Positions 48,255 to 56,588 of a stretch of DNA of 64,000 nt are shown here, piece after piece (position 1 is the stretch's first letter; each line of letters opens with the position of its first letter). Source of the DNA: UBA668 sp039796575 (GTDB taxonomy: Bacteria; Actinomycetota; Acidimicrobiia; Acidimicrobiales; Ilumatobacteraceae). The translations under genes and the position numbers were made by a program. Where the stretch lies: contig JBDKJP010000017.1 of NCBI GenBank assembly GCA_039796575.1, forward strand, positions 1-64,000, given 5' to 3'. Under the pieces are notes generated by a model. It did no database searches. It had not been told where the DNA came from and was given only the letters and a program-made list of their open reading frames with translations.

Positions 48255-49481
48255 GTGAAGCCCATCGCCAAGTCCACCAAGCTCGCGAACGTCTGTTACG
48301 ACATCAGAGGGCCCGTGCTCGACCGAGCTCGCGAGATGGAGGAAGAGGGCCAGAAGATCATCAAGCTCAACATCGGCAACCTCGCCGTGTTCGGGCTCGA
48401 GCCCCCGGACGAGATCGTCCAGGACATGATCCGCAACCTCGCCAACGCCGCCGGGTACACCGACAGCAAGGGCCTGTTCGCGCCGCGCAAGAGTATCGTG
48501 CACTACACCCAGGAGAAGCACATCGCCGGCGTGGCCGTCGACGACGTGTACCTGGGCAACGGTGCGAGCGAGCTCATCACGATGAGCCTCAACGCGCTGC
48601 TCGACGACGGCGACGAGGTGCTCGTGCCGGCGCCCGACTACCCGCTGTGGACCGCCTCGGTGTCGCTCAGCGGTGGCCGGCCGGTGCACTACCTCTGCGA
48701 CGAGCAGAGCGACTGGTACCCCGACATCGACGACATCCGTCGCAAGATCACGCCGAACACCAAGGCCATCGTGGTCATCAACCCGAACAACCCGACGGGT
48801 GCGCTGTACCCGACGGAGCTGCTCGAGCAGATCGTGCAGGTGGCCCGCGAGCACCAGCTCATCGTGATGGCCGACGAGATCTACGACAAGACGCTGTACG
48901 ACGGCAACGTGCACACCAGCATCGCGTCGCTGGCCGACGACGTCCTGTTCGTCACGTTCAACGGTCTGTCGAAGAACTACCGGTCCTGCGGCTACCGCGC
49001 CGGGTGGATGGTGGTGTCGGGCGAGAAGCGTCACGCCAAGGACTACATCGAGGGCCTCGACATGCTCGCCTCGATGCGCCTGTGCTCGAACACGCCGGGC
49101 CAGTTGGCCATCCAGACGGCGCTCGGCGGCTACCAGAGCATCGACGACCTCGTCGCCCCGAACGGCCGGCTGTGCCGCCAGCGCGACATCGCCTACGACG
49201 CGCTCTCGCAGCTCCCCGGCGTGTCGGTGGTGAAGCCGAAGGCCGCGCTCTACATGTTCCCGCGCCTCGACCCGGCCGTGTACCCCATCGTCGACGACCA
49301 GCAGTTCGCCTACGACCTGTTGGCGGAGGAGAAGCTGCTCATCGTGCAGGGCACCGGGTTCAACTGGCCCACGCCCGACCACTTCCGTCTGGTGTTCCTG
49401 CCGAACTCCGACGACCTGCACGAGGCACTCGTGCGCATCGAGCGGTTCCTCGACGGGTACCGCAAACGCCACGCCGTCTGA
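48255..49481 (+). CDS. PLP-dependent aminotransferase, alanine-type (AlaA-like)
   Basis: A 408-residue fold-type I aminotransferase. The Schiff-base lysine lies in FNGLSKNYRSCGYRAGWMV. IVVINPNNPTGALYP and MADEIYDKTLYDG supply the Asn, Asp and Tyr that hold PLP, and FRLVFLPNSDDL gives the substrate-binding Arg. The N-terminus VCYDIRGPVLDRAREMEEEGQKIIKLNIGNLAVFGL matches the glutamate-pyruvate (AlaA/AlaC) group, so it probably interconverts alanine and pyruvate with 2-oxoglutarate. It is monocistronic with a leaderless GTG start, and ends six bases before the convergent receiver gene. Confidence 0.9.
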   Translation: MKPIAKSTKLANVCYDIRGPVLDRAREMEEEGQKIIKLNIGNLAVFGLEPPDEIVQDMIRNLANAAGYTDSKGLFAPRKSIVHYTQEKHIAGVAVDDVYLGNGASELITMSLNALLDDGDEVLVPAPDYPLWTASVSLSGGRPVHYLCDEQSDWYPDIDDIRRKITPNTKAIVVINPNNPTGALYPTELLEQIVQVAREHQLIVMADEIYDKTLYDGNVHTSIASLADDVLFVTFNGLSKNYRSCGYRAGWMVVSGEKRHAKDYIEGLDMLASMRLCSNTPGQLAIQTALGGYQSIDDLVAPNGRLCRQRDIAYDALSQLPGVSVVKPKAALYMFPRLDPAVYPIVDDQQFAYDLLAEEKLLIVQGTGFNWPTPDHFRLVFLPNSDDLHEALVRIERFLDGYRKRHAV

Positions 49482-49487
49482 CGGGCG

Positions 49488-49853
49488 TCACTCCACCGAG
49501 GCCAGCAATGCCGCCGCGAGCTCGGCCGGGCTCGCTGTCTTCGACACCAGCCCGCTGGCACCCGCGCCGGTGGCCGCGTCGCGGGTGGTGCGGTCGTCGC
49601 GTGCAGAGAAGAGCAGCACCCTCGCATCGGGATGCTCGGCACGGAGTTGCTGGCACAGCGCCAGCCCGTCGACGTCGGGCATGTGCACGTCGCACAACGT
49701 GACGTCGGGCCGCACGTCGCGCCACAGCGCCGGCACCTCACGGGGTGACGACGAGGTCGCCACCACCTCGGCGATGTTGGTGGCACGCACCCACGAGCTG
49801 ACGTGGCGGAGGATGGCGGGATGGTCGTCGACCACGAGGACCCGGAGTGTCAC
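49488..49853 (-). CDS. Stand-alone response-regulator receiver domain
   Basis: A 121-residue receiver with no output domain. D9-D10 is the acidic pair (VLVVDDHPA), D55 the phosphorylation site (LCDVHMPDVDGL) and LVSKTASPAELAAALL holds the conserved lysine. The sequence is most like NarL/FixJ receivers but stops where the LuxR helix-turn-helix would begin. It probably acts by protein contact or as a phosphate sink for the adjacent histidine kinase, which is divergent with only 21 bases between start codons. Its GTG follows TACAGT by 7 bases. The open frame extends upstream but that part is antisense to the kinase gene. Confidence 0.82.
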   Translation of the reverse strand: MTLRVLVVDDHPAILRHVSSWVRATNIAEVVATSSSPREVPALWRDVRPDVTLCDVHMPDVDGLALCQQLRAEHPDARVLLFSARDDRTTRDAATGAGASGLVSKTASPAELAAALLASVE

Positions 49854-49859
49854 GGCGCG

Positions 49860-49866
49860 TACTGTA
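49860..49866. promoter_or_regulatory. Overlapping divergent -10 boxes (receiver / histidine kinase)
   Basis: The heptamer TACTGTA reads TACTGT on the plus strand (49860-49865, 9 bases before the kinase ATG) and TACAGT on the minus strand (49866-49861, 7 bases before the receiver GTG). The two -10 boxes share five bases, so only one polymerase can open this DNA at a time. Confidence 0.5.
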
Positions 49867-49874
49867 CTGAGCGC

Positions 49875-51494
49875 ATGACCGAGACCGCGCCCACCGAACG
49901 CCCCGTGGCGGAGACGATCGCCTGGCACTCGTCACCCATCTACGTGGTGTGGGACGTCGACGGCACCGTGCGCTCGGCCAGCGAGTCGTACGCCGCCTAC
50001 TTCGGCATGCAACTGGGCGACATCATCGGGCAGAAGTGGCCCGACCTCGCGCCCGACGAGCAGGCGCTCGCGTGGCAGCAGCTGCACTTCGCTCTGGCGG
50101 CGCTCGAGCGCGAACCGATCGTGGTGATGGACATGCCGGCCACGTCGACCGGCCCCACGAAGTGGTACCGGTGGACCGAATGGGCCATCCACGACGCCGA
50201 CGGGCGCATCGTGCAGGTGCGTTCCACGGCCGTCGACGTGACCGAGTTGCACGAGGCCCGCGCGGCGCTGGCGAGCGTCATCGATGCGATTGCGGCGGCG
50301 CGCACCGAGGGCCGGCGGGAGATCGTCGATCGCCTCCACCAGGGTGCGGTGCAGCACCTCGTCGCGGCGCGGTGGGCGGTCGAGCAGGGCGACACGGCCG
50401 ACGCCGTGTCGATGCTCGACGACGCCCTTGCGGCGGTGCGGTCGTCGATGGACATGCTCGACGCGCCGGTGGCCCACGAGGTGCCCCTTCCCGCCGACGA
50501 CCCGTTCTGGCGGCAGATGATCGACACCACCCGGTCGCACGACCTGCCCGAGCACCTGCGGTCCTCCGTGCTCGACGTGCTCGGCTCCGCAGTGGCGGTG
50601 GTGTCGTCGGCGGGCGCGATGTGGCTGGCGCCGAACGCTCGCGGCACGTTGTTCGCCGCCGATGCCGACATCGATCTGGCCACGCTGCTGTCGTCCATTC
50701 ACACCGACGACCGTGACGCGGTCGCCGCAGCGGTGGTGACGGCGGTGCAGGGCCGTGACAACCGGGTGCACTGGCGGTTCCGCCACGCGCTGCACGGGTG
50801 GCGGTCGCTCACGAGCTGGCTGGTGCCGCTGCCGATGATGCCGAACGAGCCGCGGCTCGCGGTGGTGCTCACCCTCGAGATCACGCCCGACGCCGAGGGC
50901 CCCGCACACGACGTCGTGTCGGTGCAGCTCGCCGAACGCGAACGCCTCGCCCGCGACCTGCACGACGATGCGCTGCAACGCCTCGCCGGGCTGCGGTGGA
51001 TGCTCAGCGCCGCCGACCTCGACCCCGAGGTGCTGTGCGAGGTCGACGAGGTGGAGGCCGCCATCCGGGTGCAGCTGCAACAGCTGCATTCCGGCGTCGC
51101 CCGCCTCGGCCTGCGCGACGCGTTGGCGCACCTGGTCGACGAGACCGCCACACCCGTCACGTTCGTCTGGGACGACGCGGCCATTGACGTGCCCGATGAC
51201 GTGGCAGAGGTGTTGTGGCGTTCGGCACGCGAAGGCCTGCGCAACGTCGACCGGCACGCCCGGGCGTCCGTCGCCACGCTGGCCGTCGAGGTGGCCGACG
51301 ACACGATCGCCGTGGTGGTCACCGACGACGGCATCGGCGTCGACGCCGGGCACATCGTGCGCGCCCGTCAGCAGGGTCACCTCGGCGTGCCCGCGATGCG
51401 GGAGGCCGCGCTGGCGCTCGGCGGGCAGTTCGAGCTCGCCGCGCGGGAGGGTGGCGGCACCCGGCTGCGCGTGGAGCTCAGCCGGCGATCGTGA
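49875..51494 (+). CDS. PAS sensor histidine kinase with two HisKA_3-like helices
   Basis: A 539-residue cytoplasmic kinase without membrane segments. Residues 20-125 are a PAS domain (SSPIYVVWDVDGTVRSASESYAAYFGMQLGDIIG). H155 lies in EIVDRLHQGAVQHLVAARWAV, a HisKA_3-like helix. A second PAS-like region covers about 225-340. H363 in RLARDLHDDALQRLAGLRWML is the canonical HisKA_3 site, followed by a HATPase_c domain (LWRSAREGLRNVDRHARAS; VVTDDGIGVD; HLGVPAMREAALALGGQF). Only H363 is next to the ATPase, so the role of H155 is open. It should phosphorylate a receiver such as the one encoded divergently. Confidence 0.83.
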   Translation: MTETAPTERPVAETIAWHSSPIYVVWDVDGTVRSASESYAAYFGMQLGDIIGQKWPDLAPDEQALAWQQLHFALAALEREPIVVMDMPATSTGPTKWYRWTEWAIHDADGRIVQVRSTAVDVTELHEARAALASVIDAIAAARTEGRREIVDRLHQGAVQHLVAARWAVEQGDTADAVSMLDDALAAVRSSMDMLDAPVAHEVPLPADDPFWRQMIDTTRSHDLPEHLRSSVLDVLGSAVAVVSSAGAMWLAPNARGTLFAADADIDLATLLSSIHTDDRDAVAAAVVTAVQGRDNRVHWRFRHALHGWRSLTSWLVPLPMMPNEPRLAVVLTLEITPDAEGPAHDVVSVQLAERERLARDLHDDALQRLAGLRWMLSAADLDPEVLCEVDEVEAAIRVQLQQLHSGVARLGLRDALAHLVDETATPVTFVWDDAAIDVPDDVAEVLWRSAREGLRNVDRHARASVATLAVEVADDTIAVVVTDDGIGVDAGHIVRARQQGHLGVPAMREAALALGGQFELAAREGGGTRLRVELSRRS

Positions 51495-52281
51495 CGCTCT
51501 GCACCACGGCCACGGTGGCGGGCAGGATGGTCGATGCGCCGGCACCGATCACCACCACACCGGTGGAGTCCTTGGCGATGCAGTCGGCCGTCATCACGCC
51601 GCCACCCACGGTCCACACCACCGACTGCCGGTAGGTGCCGTCGACGGCGCCGCTGGTGTTCGACGCCACCGGCGCCGCAGCGGTGTTGTCGAGCTCGTTG
51701 ATCACGCCGTTGCAGAACGCGGCGAGGTCCTCGTCCGACGAGTCGCGCTGGGCCTGCACGGTGCGCACCTCGACCTCCTCGGTCGGCAGCGACACGGCGT
51801 ACGAACGGCCGACCAGACCGGCGGTGCCTTCACCCTCGAGTGGGATCGACTGCTCGAACGGCTGCGAGGGCATCACGAACGTCAACTCGCCCGACTGCAC
51901 CTGCACGCCGGCGGCCACCGGCGTGTACGTGGGGGTGGTGTCGGTGGCGTCGCCCAGCCGCTGGCGCACGAACACGCCGATGCCGACGATGATGCCGAGC
52001 GCCACGATCAGCGCGCCGACGCGCTGCAGACGACCCTTCGAGAACAGCCGCTCCTTCTTCGCCGGCGGCGGGCCCGTCGGTCGCAGGATGGGCGGCAGTT
52101 CGATCATCGACGTGTCGCGGATGCCGTCGGCCTTCGGGGCCTTCGGCGGCAGCGCCGGGCCGTCGACGGGGACGGTGGGGTGCAGGGTGGGCGCCGGCAT
52201 CGAGACCGGCGTGGGCGCGAGTCGGGGCACGTCGGCCGGCGCGCCCGTCGGCGGGGGCATCAAGCCGGGTTCGGTGGTCAT
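51478..52281 (-). CDS. Membrane-anchored protein of unknown function with proline-rich N-terminus
   Basis: A 267-residue protein. Residues 1-75 are Pro/Ala-rich and probably disordered; RLFSKGRLQR precedes a single transmembrane helix at about 88-105 (VGALIVALGIIVGIGVFV). The exterior part begins with a Thr-rich linker and forms a beta-rich domain (VQVQSGELTFVMPSQPFEQSIPL) with two cysteines (FCNGVIN and TADCIA). This is the layout of many actinobacterial type II membrane proteins. I recognise no family. Its 3' end overlaps the convergent kinase gene by 17 bases. It is divergent from nothing: the CoA-transferase upstream is on the same strand but ends 37 bases before it. Confidence 0.65.
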   Translation of the reverse strand: MTTEPGLMPPPTGAPADVPRLAPTPVSMPAPTLHPTVPVDGPALPPKAPKADGIRDTSMIELPPILRPTGPPPAKKERLFSKGRLQRVGALIVALGIIVGIGVFVRQRLGDATDTTPTYTPVAAGVQVQSGELTFVMPSQPFEQSIPLEGEGTAGLVGRSYAVSLPTEEVEVRTVQAQRDSSDEDLAAFCNGVINELDNTAAAPVASNTSGAVDGTYRQSVVWTVGGGVMTADCIAKDSTGVVVIGAGASTILPATVAVVQSVTIAG

Positions 52282-52318
52282 GCTCAATGATCGGCCCGGG
52301 CCGACCCCGACTTGAGGG

Positions 52319-53611
52319 CTACAGGTAGCCGAGCGCCCGTGCCTGGCGGGTGAGCTCGTCGCGGTGATCGGGGTGGGCGACGGCGATGAGGGCGGTGGTG
52401 CGCTCGCGGATGGTCTTCGACCGCAGCTCCGCGACGCCGTACTCGGTGACCACCTTGTCGACGGTGTTCTTCGAGTTGGTGACCACCTCGCCCGCCCCGA
52501 GCTGCGGCACGATGCGGCTGACGGTGCCGTGCGCGGCCGTCGAGTGGAGCACGATGAACCCCTGTCCGCCCTCGGAGTACATCGCTCCTCGAGCGAAGTC
52601 GACCTGGCCGCCCGACGACGAGTAGTAGTGCCCGCCCAGCGTCTCGGACGCGCACTGGCCGAGGAAGTCGACCGACAGGGTGGCGTTGATGGACACGAAG
52701 TTGCGCTCACGGCTCAGCAGGCGCGGATCGTTGACGTACCGGGCGCTCCACAGCTCGATGGCCGTGTTCTCGTGCAGGAAGTCGTACAGCCGCTGCGTGC
52801 CGAGCGCGAACGTGCCGACCACCTTGGTGCGGTTGTGCAGCTTGCGCACACCGTTCACCACGCCGAGCTCGACGAGATCGACCAGGCCGTCGCTGAGCAG
52901 TTCGGTGTGCACGCCGAGGTCGCGGTGGTGGGCGAGGGCGCTCATGATGGCGTTGGGGATGGCGCCGATGCCGGTCTGCAGGCAGGCGCCGTCGGGGATG
53001 CGGTCGGCCACGAACGCGGCGATGGTGTGGTCGTCGGCGTCCATCGCCGGGGGCGGCACCTGGGTGATGGGGTGGTCGTTGCGGATCCAGCCCTCGACCT
53101 GGCTGACGTGGATCTGGTTGCGGCCGAACGTGCGCGGCATGGCCTCGTTGACCTCGAGGAAGAACCGGGCACGACCGATGAAGCTGCTCGTGTAGTCGGC
53201 GCTCACCCCGAGGCTGAAGTAGCCGTGCTGGTCGGGCGGCGCGGCGGCGGCGATGACCAGCGGGTCGTGGGTGCGGCGCTGCATGTGGCTGAACACTTCG
53301 CTGAAGTGGTTGGGCACCAGGTCGACGGTGCCCTTCTGGTAGCAGGGCCGCGTGATGTGCGACAGGAAGTAGCTCACGTGGCGCAGGCGGTCGCCGTACT
53401 CGGCGTGCAGGTACGGCCGGTCGCGCAGCGCGTGCATCTGGTGCACGGTGACGCCGTCGATGTTGCCGGCGGCTGCGGCGGCCTCGATGGCGTCGAGCAG
53501 CGCGATGGGCTCACCGTTGCCGAGCGGCACGATGACATGACCGTGGCTGCGGACGTGCGGGAGCACGGCCTCGACCGACGCAGCGGGCACCAGCACCGAG
53601 TCGGGGCTCAT
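52319..53611 (-). CDS. Acetyl-CoA hydrolase/transferase (4-hydroxybutyrate CoA-transferase-like)
   Basis: A 430-residue CoA-transferase. GIGAIPNAIMSALAHHRDLGVHTELLSDGLVDLVELG carries the catalytic Glu (HTE). DFLGQCASETLGGHYYSSSGGQVDFARGAMYSEGG and VTEYGVAELRSKTIRERTTALIAVAHPDHRDEL are strongly conserved and closer to 4-hydroxybutyrate or propionate CoA-transferase than the paralogue at 1422-2714. It exchanges CoA between short acids. Its ATG overlaps the stop of the glycerol kinase gene by four bases, an unexpected pairing that suggests a joint role in glycerol or hydroxyacid use. Confidence 0.87.
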   Translation of the reverse strand: MSPDSVLVPAASVEAVLPHVRSHGHVIVPLGNGEPIALLDAIEAAAAAGNIDGVTVHQMHALRDRPYLHAEYGDRLRHVSYFLSHITRPCYQKGTVDLVPNHFSEVFSHMQRRTHDPLVIAAAAPPDQHGYFSLGVSADYTSSFIGRARFFLEVNEAMPRTFGRNQIHVSQVEGWIRNDHPITQVPPPAMDADDHTIAAFVADRIPDGACLQTGIGAIPNAIMSALAHHRDLGVHTELLSDGLVDLVELGVVNGVRKLHNRTKVVGTFALGTQRLYDFLHENTAIELWSARYVNDPRLLSRERNFVSINATLSVDFLGQCASETLGGHYYSSSGGQVDFARGAMYSEGGQGFIVLHSTAAHGTVSRIVPQLGAGEVVTNSKNTVDKVVTEYGVAELRSKTIRERTTALIAVAHPDHRDELTRQARALGYL

Positions 53612-55098
53612 GCCTCCACCCACCCGCGCGAGCGCTCGACGGCTCGGAGCCACGCATCGTGGGCGAGGTCGATGAACAGTCGTTCCGGCTCGGGCTCGAA
53701 CACGGCCTCCTCCTCCCATTCGGCGGCGATGTCGTCGAGCGACGACCACACGCCCTCGGCGAGACCGGCCAGGAACGCGGCGCCGAGGGCCGTGGTCTCC
53801 TGGTCCTTCGGGCGTCGCACGGTGACACCCAGCTGGTCGGCCTGCAACTGCAACATCTCGTCCATCACCGAGGCGCCACCGTCGACGCGCAGGTCGCGCA
53901 CCTCGACGCCGGCCGCGCCGGTCATCGCCGTGACGGCGTCGCGGGTCTGGTACGCCATCGCCTCGATGACCGCTCGCGCGAGGTGCGCCTTGGTGCTGCC
54001 ACGCGTGATGCCGACGATGGTGCCGCGTGCGTATGGATCCCACCACGGGCTGCCGAGCCCGGTGAACGCGGGCACCAGGTACACGCCGCCGCTGTCGGCG
54101 ACGGAGAACGCGAGCGGGCCGACCTCCGACGACGACTGGATGACGCCGAGGCCGTCGCGCAACCACTGCACCGCGGCGCCGGTGACGAAGATGGCGCCCT
54201 CGAGCGCGTAGGCGACCGTGCCGTCGGCGAGGGTCCAGGCGACCGTGGTGAGCATGCCGTCGGCGGGCGGGGGACAGGTGCCGCCCACGTTCATCAGCAC
54301 GAAGCTGCCCGTGCCGTAGGTGTTCTTCGCCATCCCGGCCTCGAAGCACGCCTGCCCGAACAGCGCCGCCTGCTGGTCGCCGGCGATGCCCGAGATGGGG
54401 ATGCCGGCGGGCACGCCACAGCGTTCCGACGTGACGCCGAAGCGACCGCTCGAGGGCTTCACCTCCGGCAGCGCGGCCTTCGGCACGCCGAGCAGCTCGC
54501 ACATCTCGTCGCTCCACGTGAGCGAGCGGATGTCGAACAACATCGTGCGGCTGGCGTTGCTGGGGTCGGTGGCCAGCACCTCGCCACCGGTGAGGTTCCA
54601 CACCAGCCAGGCGTCGATGGTGCCGATGGCCAGGTCGTCGTCGACCGGGATGTCGCGGTGCTGCAGCAGCCACGCCGCCTTCGTGCCGCTGAAGTACGGG
54701 TCGAGCACCAGCCCGGTGATCTCACGCACCCGCGGCAGGTGGCCGTCGGCGGCGAGCCGGTCGCACACGCCGGCGGTGCGACGGTCCTGCCACACGATGG
54801 CGGTGCCGTACGGCTGGCCCGTGCGACGGTTCCAGGCGAGCACGGTCTCACGCTGGTTGGTGATGCCGATCGCGGCGGGCGTGCCCACCTGGGCGATGAC
54901 GTCGAGCAGGGTGGCCTTGATGGCCTCCCAGATCTCGACGGCGTCGTGCTCGACCCAGCCGTTCTCGGGGAAGTGCTGGGTGAACTCGCGGTAGCTGGCG
55001 ACCGTGCGGTGCCCGGCGCCCGGGAACACGGCACGGCTGCGGACACCGGTGGTGCCGGCGTCGATGGCGATCACACACTGCTGCTCGTCGGTCGTCAC
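53608..55098 (-). CDS. glpK: Glycerol kinase
   Basis: A 496-residue FGGY kinase of normal GlpK length. The opening CVIAIDAGTTGVRSRAVF, the substrate motif ITNQRETVLAWNRRTGQPYGTAIVWQDRRT, and GIAGDQQAALFGQACFEAGMAKNTYGTGSFVLMNVG match glycerol kinase closely. The C-terminal DLRVDGGASVMDEMLQLQADQLGVTVRRP is the usual ATP site. It makes sn-glycerol 3-phosphate for GlpD and phospholipids. The GTG start has TAGGTT 7 bases upstream and no ribosome binding site. It is followed, with a four-base overlap, by the CoA-transferase. The kinase at 11730-13175 is a divergent paralogue. Confidence 0.92.
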   Translation of the reverse strand: MTTDEQQCVIAIDAGTTGVRSRAVFPGAGHRTVASYREFTQHFPENGWVEHDAVEIWEAIKATLLDVIAQVGTPAAIGITNQRETVLAWNRRTGQPYGTAIVWQDRRTAGVCDRLAADGHLPRVREITGLVLDPYFSGTKAAWLLQHRDIPVDDDLAIGTIDAWLVWNLTGGEVLATDPSNASRTMLFDIRSLTWSDEMCELLGVPKAALPEVKPSSGRFGVTSERCGVPAGIPISGIAGDQQAALFGQACFEAGMAKNTYGTGSFVLMNVGGTCPPPADGMLTTVAWTLADGTVAYALEGAIFVTGAAVQWLRDGLGVIQSSSEVGPLAFSVADSGGVYLVPAFTGLGSPWWDPYARGTIVGITRGSTKAHLARAVIEAMAYQTRDAVTAMTGAAGVEVRDLRVDGGASVMDEMLQLQADQLGVTVRRPKDQETTALGAAFLAGLAEGVWSSLDDIAAEWEEEAVFEPEPERLFIDLAHDAWLRAVERSRGWVEA

Positions 55099-55105
55099 GT
55101 GCTGC

Positions 55106-55111
55106 AACCTA
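55106..55111 (-). promoter_or_regulatory. -10 box (TAGGTT) of glpK
   Basis: On the minus strand TAGGTT ends 7 bases before the glpK GTG, indicating a leaderless transcript independent of the hypothetical gene upstream. Confidence 0.45.
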
Positions 55112-55124
55112 GTGCGCGTCGGCG

Positions 55125-55457
55125 TCAGCGCTTCTTCTTGCGCGGCTGTTGGCTGGGCCCGGTCGACGTGCGCTTCGTGGGTGCCGGCTTCGCCTTCCCG
55201 GTCGGCGCCACGGTGCGCGGGGGAGCGGCGGCCGCCTCGGCGCGCATCTGCTTGAGCGACTTCTGCGTGTAGCCGAACTTCGCCAGCACGGCACCGAGGC
55301 CGACGTAGAAGAACCCGGCGAAGAAGATGGAGAGGTAGCTGCCGGGGTTGCGGTTGTCGGTGAACGCGAGCGAGATGAACGCCACGCTGACGCCGATCAC
55401 CGCCCACTGCACCAACAGTCGCTTCCACGGGACGGGTCGGGAGGAGTCCCAGGCCAT
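55125..55457 (-). CDS. Small two-helix membrane protein
   Basis: A 110-residue protein. Two hydrophobic helices (about 15-33 LLVQWAVIGVSVAFISLAF and 42-62 LSIFFAGFFYVGLGAVLAKFG) flank a short loop, and the last 45 residues are Lys/Pro/Thr-rich and strongly basic (ending QQPRKKKR). This suggests a small inner-membrane protein with a cytoplasmic nucleic-acid- or lipid-head-binding tail. No family is recognised. The ATG has a good AAGGAG ribosome binding site. It is divergent from phosphofructokinase. Confidence 0.6.
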   Translation of the reverse strand: MAWDSSRPVPWKRLLVQWAVIGVSVAFISLAFTDNRNPGSYLSIFFAGFFYVGLGAVLAKFGYTQKSLKQMRAEAAAAPPRTVAPTGKAKPAPTKRTSTGPSQQPRKKKR

Positions 55458-55521
55458 TGTCGAATTCGCTCCTTCGTCGGCAACCAGCTCTGCAAACGCT
55501 TGCGGAGCCCGTGGGGACGGG

Positions 55522-55527
55522 TAGATT
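55522..55527 (+). promoter_or_regulatory. -10 box (TAGATT) of the phosphofructokinase gene
   Basis: TAGATT ends 8 bases before the GTG at 55536. There is no Shine-Dalgarno, so the mRNA is probably leaderless. Confidence 0.5.
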
Positions 55528-55535
55528 CTCCACAC

Positions 55536-56570
55536 GTGCGTGTCGGCATTCTGACAGGTGGCGGTGATTGCCCGGGCCTCAACGCGGTCATCCGCGCGAT
55601 CGTCCGCAAGGGCGAGCTCGTGTACGACGACGAGCTCATCGGGTTCCTCGACGCCTGGGACGGCGTCCGCGAGCGCCGCACGATGAAGCTCGACGTGTCG
55701 TCGCTGCGCGGCATGCTGCCCCGCGGCGGCACGCTGCTCGGTACTCGTCGTGGCAGCCCGTACGACCACCCCGACGGCCTCGCCGAGGTGCAGGCCACGT
55801 TCCGCGACATGGGGCTCGACGCGCTCATCGTCATCGGCGGCAACGGGTCGCTCAGCGTCGCCGCGAAGCTCTACGACGACCTCGGTCTGCCCATCATCGG
55901 CGTGCCGAAGACCATCGACAACGACGTCGTCGGCACCGACATGACGTTCGGCTTCAACACGGCCGTGCAGATCGCCACCGACGCCATCGACCGCCTCCAC
56001 ACCACGGCCGAGAGCCACGACCGGGTGATGGTGGTCGAGGTCATGGGCCGCCACAGCGGCTGGATCGCCACACACGCCGGCATCGCCGGTGGTGCCACCG
56101 CCATCCTCATCCCCGAGCAGCCGTTCGACATCGAGGCCGTGTGCGCCCAGCTGCGCCAACGCCACGAGCGCGGCCGGTACGCGTCCATCGTGGTCGTCGC
56201 CGAGGGCGCCGAACCGCAGGCGGGCACCATGGCGGGCCGCGACAAGGTGTACGACCAGTTCGGCCACGTGCGCCTCGGTGGCGTCGCCGAGACCATCGCG
56301 CACGCCATCGAGGAACGCACCGGGTTCGAGACCCGCATGGTGCTGCTCGGCCACATCCAGCGCGGCGGCACGCCCACCGCGTTCGACCGCGTGCTCTCCA
56401 CCCGCTACGGCGTGGCCGCCATCGACGCCGTGCACACCGATGCCTGGGGGCACATGGTGGCGCTGCGCAACAGCGAGATGCTGCCCATCCCGCTCAGCGA
56501 GGCCGTCGGCCGCACCCGTCCGGTCGACATGCACCTCTACCACGAGGTCGCCGAGGTGTTCTTCGGCTAG
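55536..56570 (+). CDS. pfkA: 6-phosphofructokinase (PfkA family)
   Basis: A 344-residue phosphofructokinase. GILTGGGDCPGLNAVIRAIV is the nucleotide loop, PKTIDNDV holds catalytic D128 and D130, and EVMGRHSGWIATHAGIAGGA and LGHIQRGGTPTAFDRVL form the fructose-6-phosphate site. The donor-selecting positions are G104 (GGNGSL), typical of ATP enzymes, and K125 (PKT), the residue found in PPi-dependent and mixed-group enzymes. This combination occurs in actinobacterial group III enzymes that use ATP, so ATP is the likely donor. It commits glucose to glycolysis. The start has TAGATT 8 bases upstream. Confidence 0.92.
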   Translation: MRVGILTGGGDCPGLNAVIRAIVRKGELVYDDELIGFLDAWDGVRERRTMKLDVSSLRGMLPRGGTLLGTRRGSPYDHPDGLAEVQATFRDMGLDALIVIGGNGSLSVAAKLYDDLGLPIIGVPKTIDNDVVGTDMTFGFNTAVQIATDAIDRLHTTAESHDRVMVVEVMGRHSGWIATHAGIAGGATAILIPEQPFDIEAVCAQLRQRHERGRYASIVVVAEGAEPQAGTMAGRDKVYDQFGHVRLGGVAETIAHAIEERTGFETRMVLLGHIQRGGTPTAFDRVLSTRYGVAAIDAVHTDAWGHMVALRNSEMLPIPLSEAVGRTRPVDMHLYHEVAEVFFG

Positions 56571-56588
56571 ACCCTCCGCGCCGGTGGC

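Noticed and set aside
49488..49928. Longer receiver protein starting at 49928
   Set aside because: The extra N-terminal residues are antisense to the kinase's first codons and precede the normal LRVLVVDDHPA opening. The GTG at 49853 has a well-spaced -10 box.
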